This document shows positions 63,479 to 64,000 of a stretch of 64,000 nt of DNA, in pieces. The notes beneath the pieces were generated by a model. It was not told where the DNA came from. It searched no databases and saw nothing but the letters and a program-made list of their open reading frames with translations. Each line of letters begins with the position of its first letter. Position 1 is the stretch's first letter. Where the stretch lies: contig NZ_BCNW01000001.1 of assembly GCF_001571385.1 (NCBI RefSeq), forward strand, positions 248,001 through 312,000. Reading direction: 5' to 3'. Source of the DNA: Methanofollis ethanolicus (GTDB lineage Archaea; Halobacteriota; Methanomicrobia; Methanomicrobiales; Methanofollaceae). The position numbers and the translations under genes were made by a program.

Positions 63479-63902
63479 TCTCTCCCCCTCGTGCGTGACA
63501 GAAAAAGGATGGGATATCCTGAAAAACGTGCCCCGGAGGGTATATGCAGGACCCTGTTCGGCCCCGTGTATCACCTTTCTGTCCTGCATCTTCAGCCGTT
63601 TCGAGTGCAGAACCGGGCCTTCACGGCATCGTGCCCTGAAGATAAGCCGGCGCCAGTGGCGGCCTTTCTGTACCCGCCGGTCGTGTTGCCGTACAGGCCG
63701 GCGAATGACCGTCCTGGTTCTTATCTTCCGATGGCATCTGTTCGACCCCCGGATGTGGTGTCTCTATCGCCCCTCCAGCTTTCAGCCGTTTCAGCTGGTG
63801 GACTCACCGCACCCCGGCAGGCCGTCCCGTCCCCCCTGAGGCACACACCCATACGATATATAATATATAATATTTTTGATACTTTGTTTTGCGGGAGGGG
63901 AA
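63479..63902 (+). other. Intergenic region before the last gene
   Basis: A 424-base gap. Two related blocks occur (CTTCAGCCGTTTCGAG near 63590 and TTTCAGCCGTTTCAGC near 63780), and GCCGGCG-type inverted repeats lie near 63650-63700. At the end, a very AT-rich stretch (ATATATAATATATAATATTTTTG, about 63855-63880) holds the promoter of the next gene. A frame of 114 codons here is Cys/Arg-rich and not convincing. Confidence 0.45.
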
Positions 63903-64000
63903 ATGCACCGCACACTCCGCTGGCGCGAAGTCGGGATAGAGACAAACCTCCGGGCCCTGCGCGACGGTATCGTCATCAGGCGTGCCCGTCTCCCGCCGGA
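63903..64000 (+). CDS. Start of a gene cut by the window end
   Basis: ATG at 63903 follows GGGAGGGG, a strong ribosome binding site, and a clear AT-rich promoter. Thirty-two codons are visible, beginning MHRTLRWREVGIETNLRALR. This is too short for a family assignment; it lacks a signal peptide. The strong start signals make it a real gene, not a shadow. Confidence 0.65.
   Translation, partial: MHRTLRWREVGIETNLRALRDGIVIRRARLPP

Noticed and set aside
63495-63839. A 114-codon plus-strand frame before the last gene
   Set aside because: Cys/Arg-rich, no ribosome binding site, and no similarity I recognise.

Overview
This window looks like a chromosomal segment from a GC-rich methanogenic archaeon, most likely of the Methanomicrobiales (Methanofollis/Methanoculleus-like; the genus is inference). 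Evidence: an Orc1/Cdc6 initiator with origin recognition boxes, the archaeal DNA polymerase D small subunit, Hel308, Rio1, a KEOPS Cgi121 subunit, archaeal RibC and tyrosyl-tRNA synthetase, a membrane pyrophosphatase, an FmdE-family protein and a CooS-family protein. Starts often follow GGTGA-type ribosome binding sites. TATA-like boxes precede many genes. I found no rRNA, tRNA or CRISPR.

Layout. 0-3.6 kb: a DUF3267 membrane protein, then a metal ABC transporter with a DtxR-like regulator. 3.7-10.2 kb: DP1, hppA, corA, a lone receiver protein and two tandem MarC proteins. 10.5-20.4 kb: a signal-transduction block (two soluble chemoreceptors each followed by CheW, two HisKA_2 kinases, one receiver). 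20.5-25.8 kb: an orphan gene, pdxST, cbiB, a membrane protein, a Trm112-like protein, purA and DUF4405. 26-31.2 kb: the probable replication origin. The cdc6-Lrp-aminotransferase genes point left, moaB points right, and between them lie inverted ORBs flanking an AT-rich inverted repeat and a 520-bp tract with 57 GATC sites. Right of moaB is a 770-bp non-coding stretch with phased TTACAGCA repeats and a duplicated hairpin module.

31.2-43.8 kb: a surface protein and Yip1 pair, DUF2703, a sensor without an ATPase domain, an aminotransferase/ribH/ribC/class V aminotransferase operon, purE, a GNAT protein, an 818-bp gap holding a MITE-like element with perfect terminal repeats and target duplication, then a flavoprotein, DUF123, an MBL-fold hydrolase, thiC and DUF1805. 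43.9-54.7 kb: a hybrid kinase, an acyltransferase, gap, tyrS, rio1, a KH protein, hel308 (preceded by another ORB), cgi121 and a 59-residue membrane protein. 54.8-64 kb: a methyltransferase, a second metal ABC transporter with an anchored, fused binding protein plus FmdE, a GerW/DUF2953 cluster, a cupin, a deviant CooS with a downstream partner gene, and a gene cut by the window end.

Strongest candidates for something undescribed: (1) the GATC-saturated tract inside an ORB-flanked archaeal origin, which recalls Dam/SeqA-type origin marking but has no known archaeal counterpart that I can name; (2) a CooS-family enzyme whose C-cluster cysteine is replaced by glutamate at the position where hybrid-cluster protein has its glutamate ligand; (3) the duplicated hairpin modules beside the origin.
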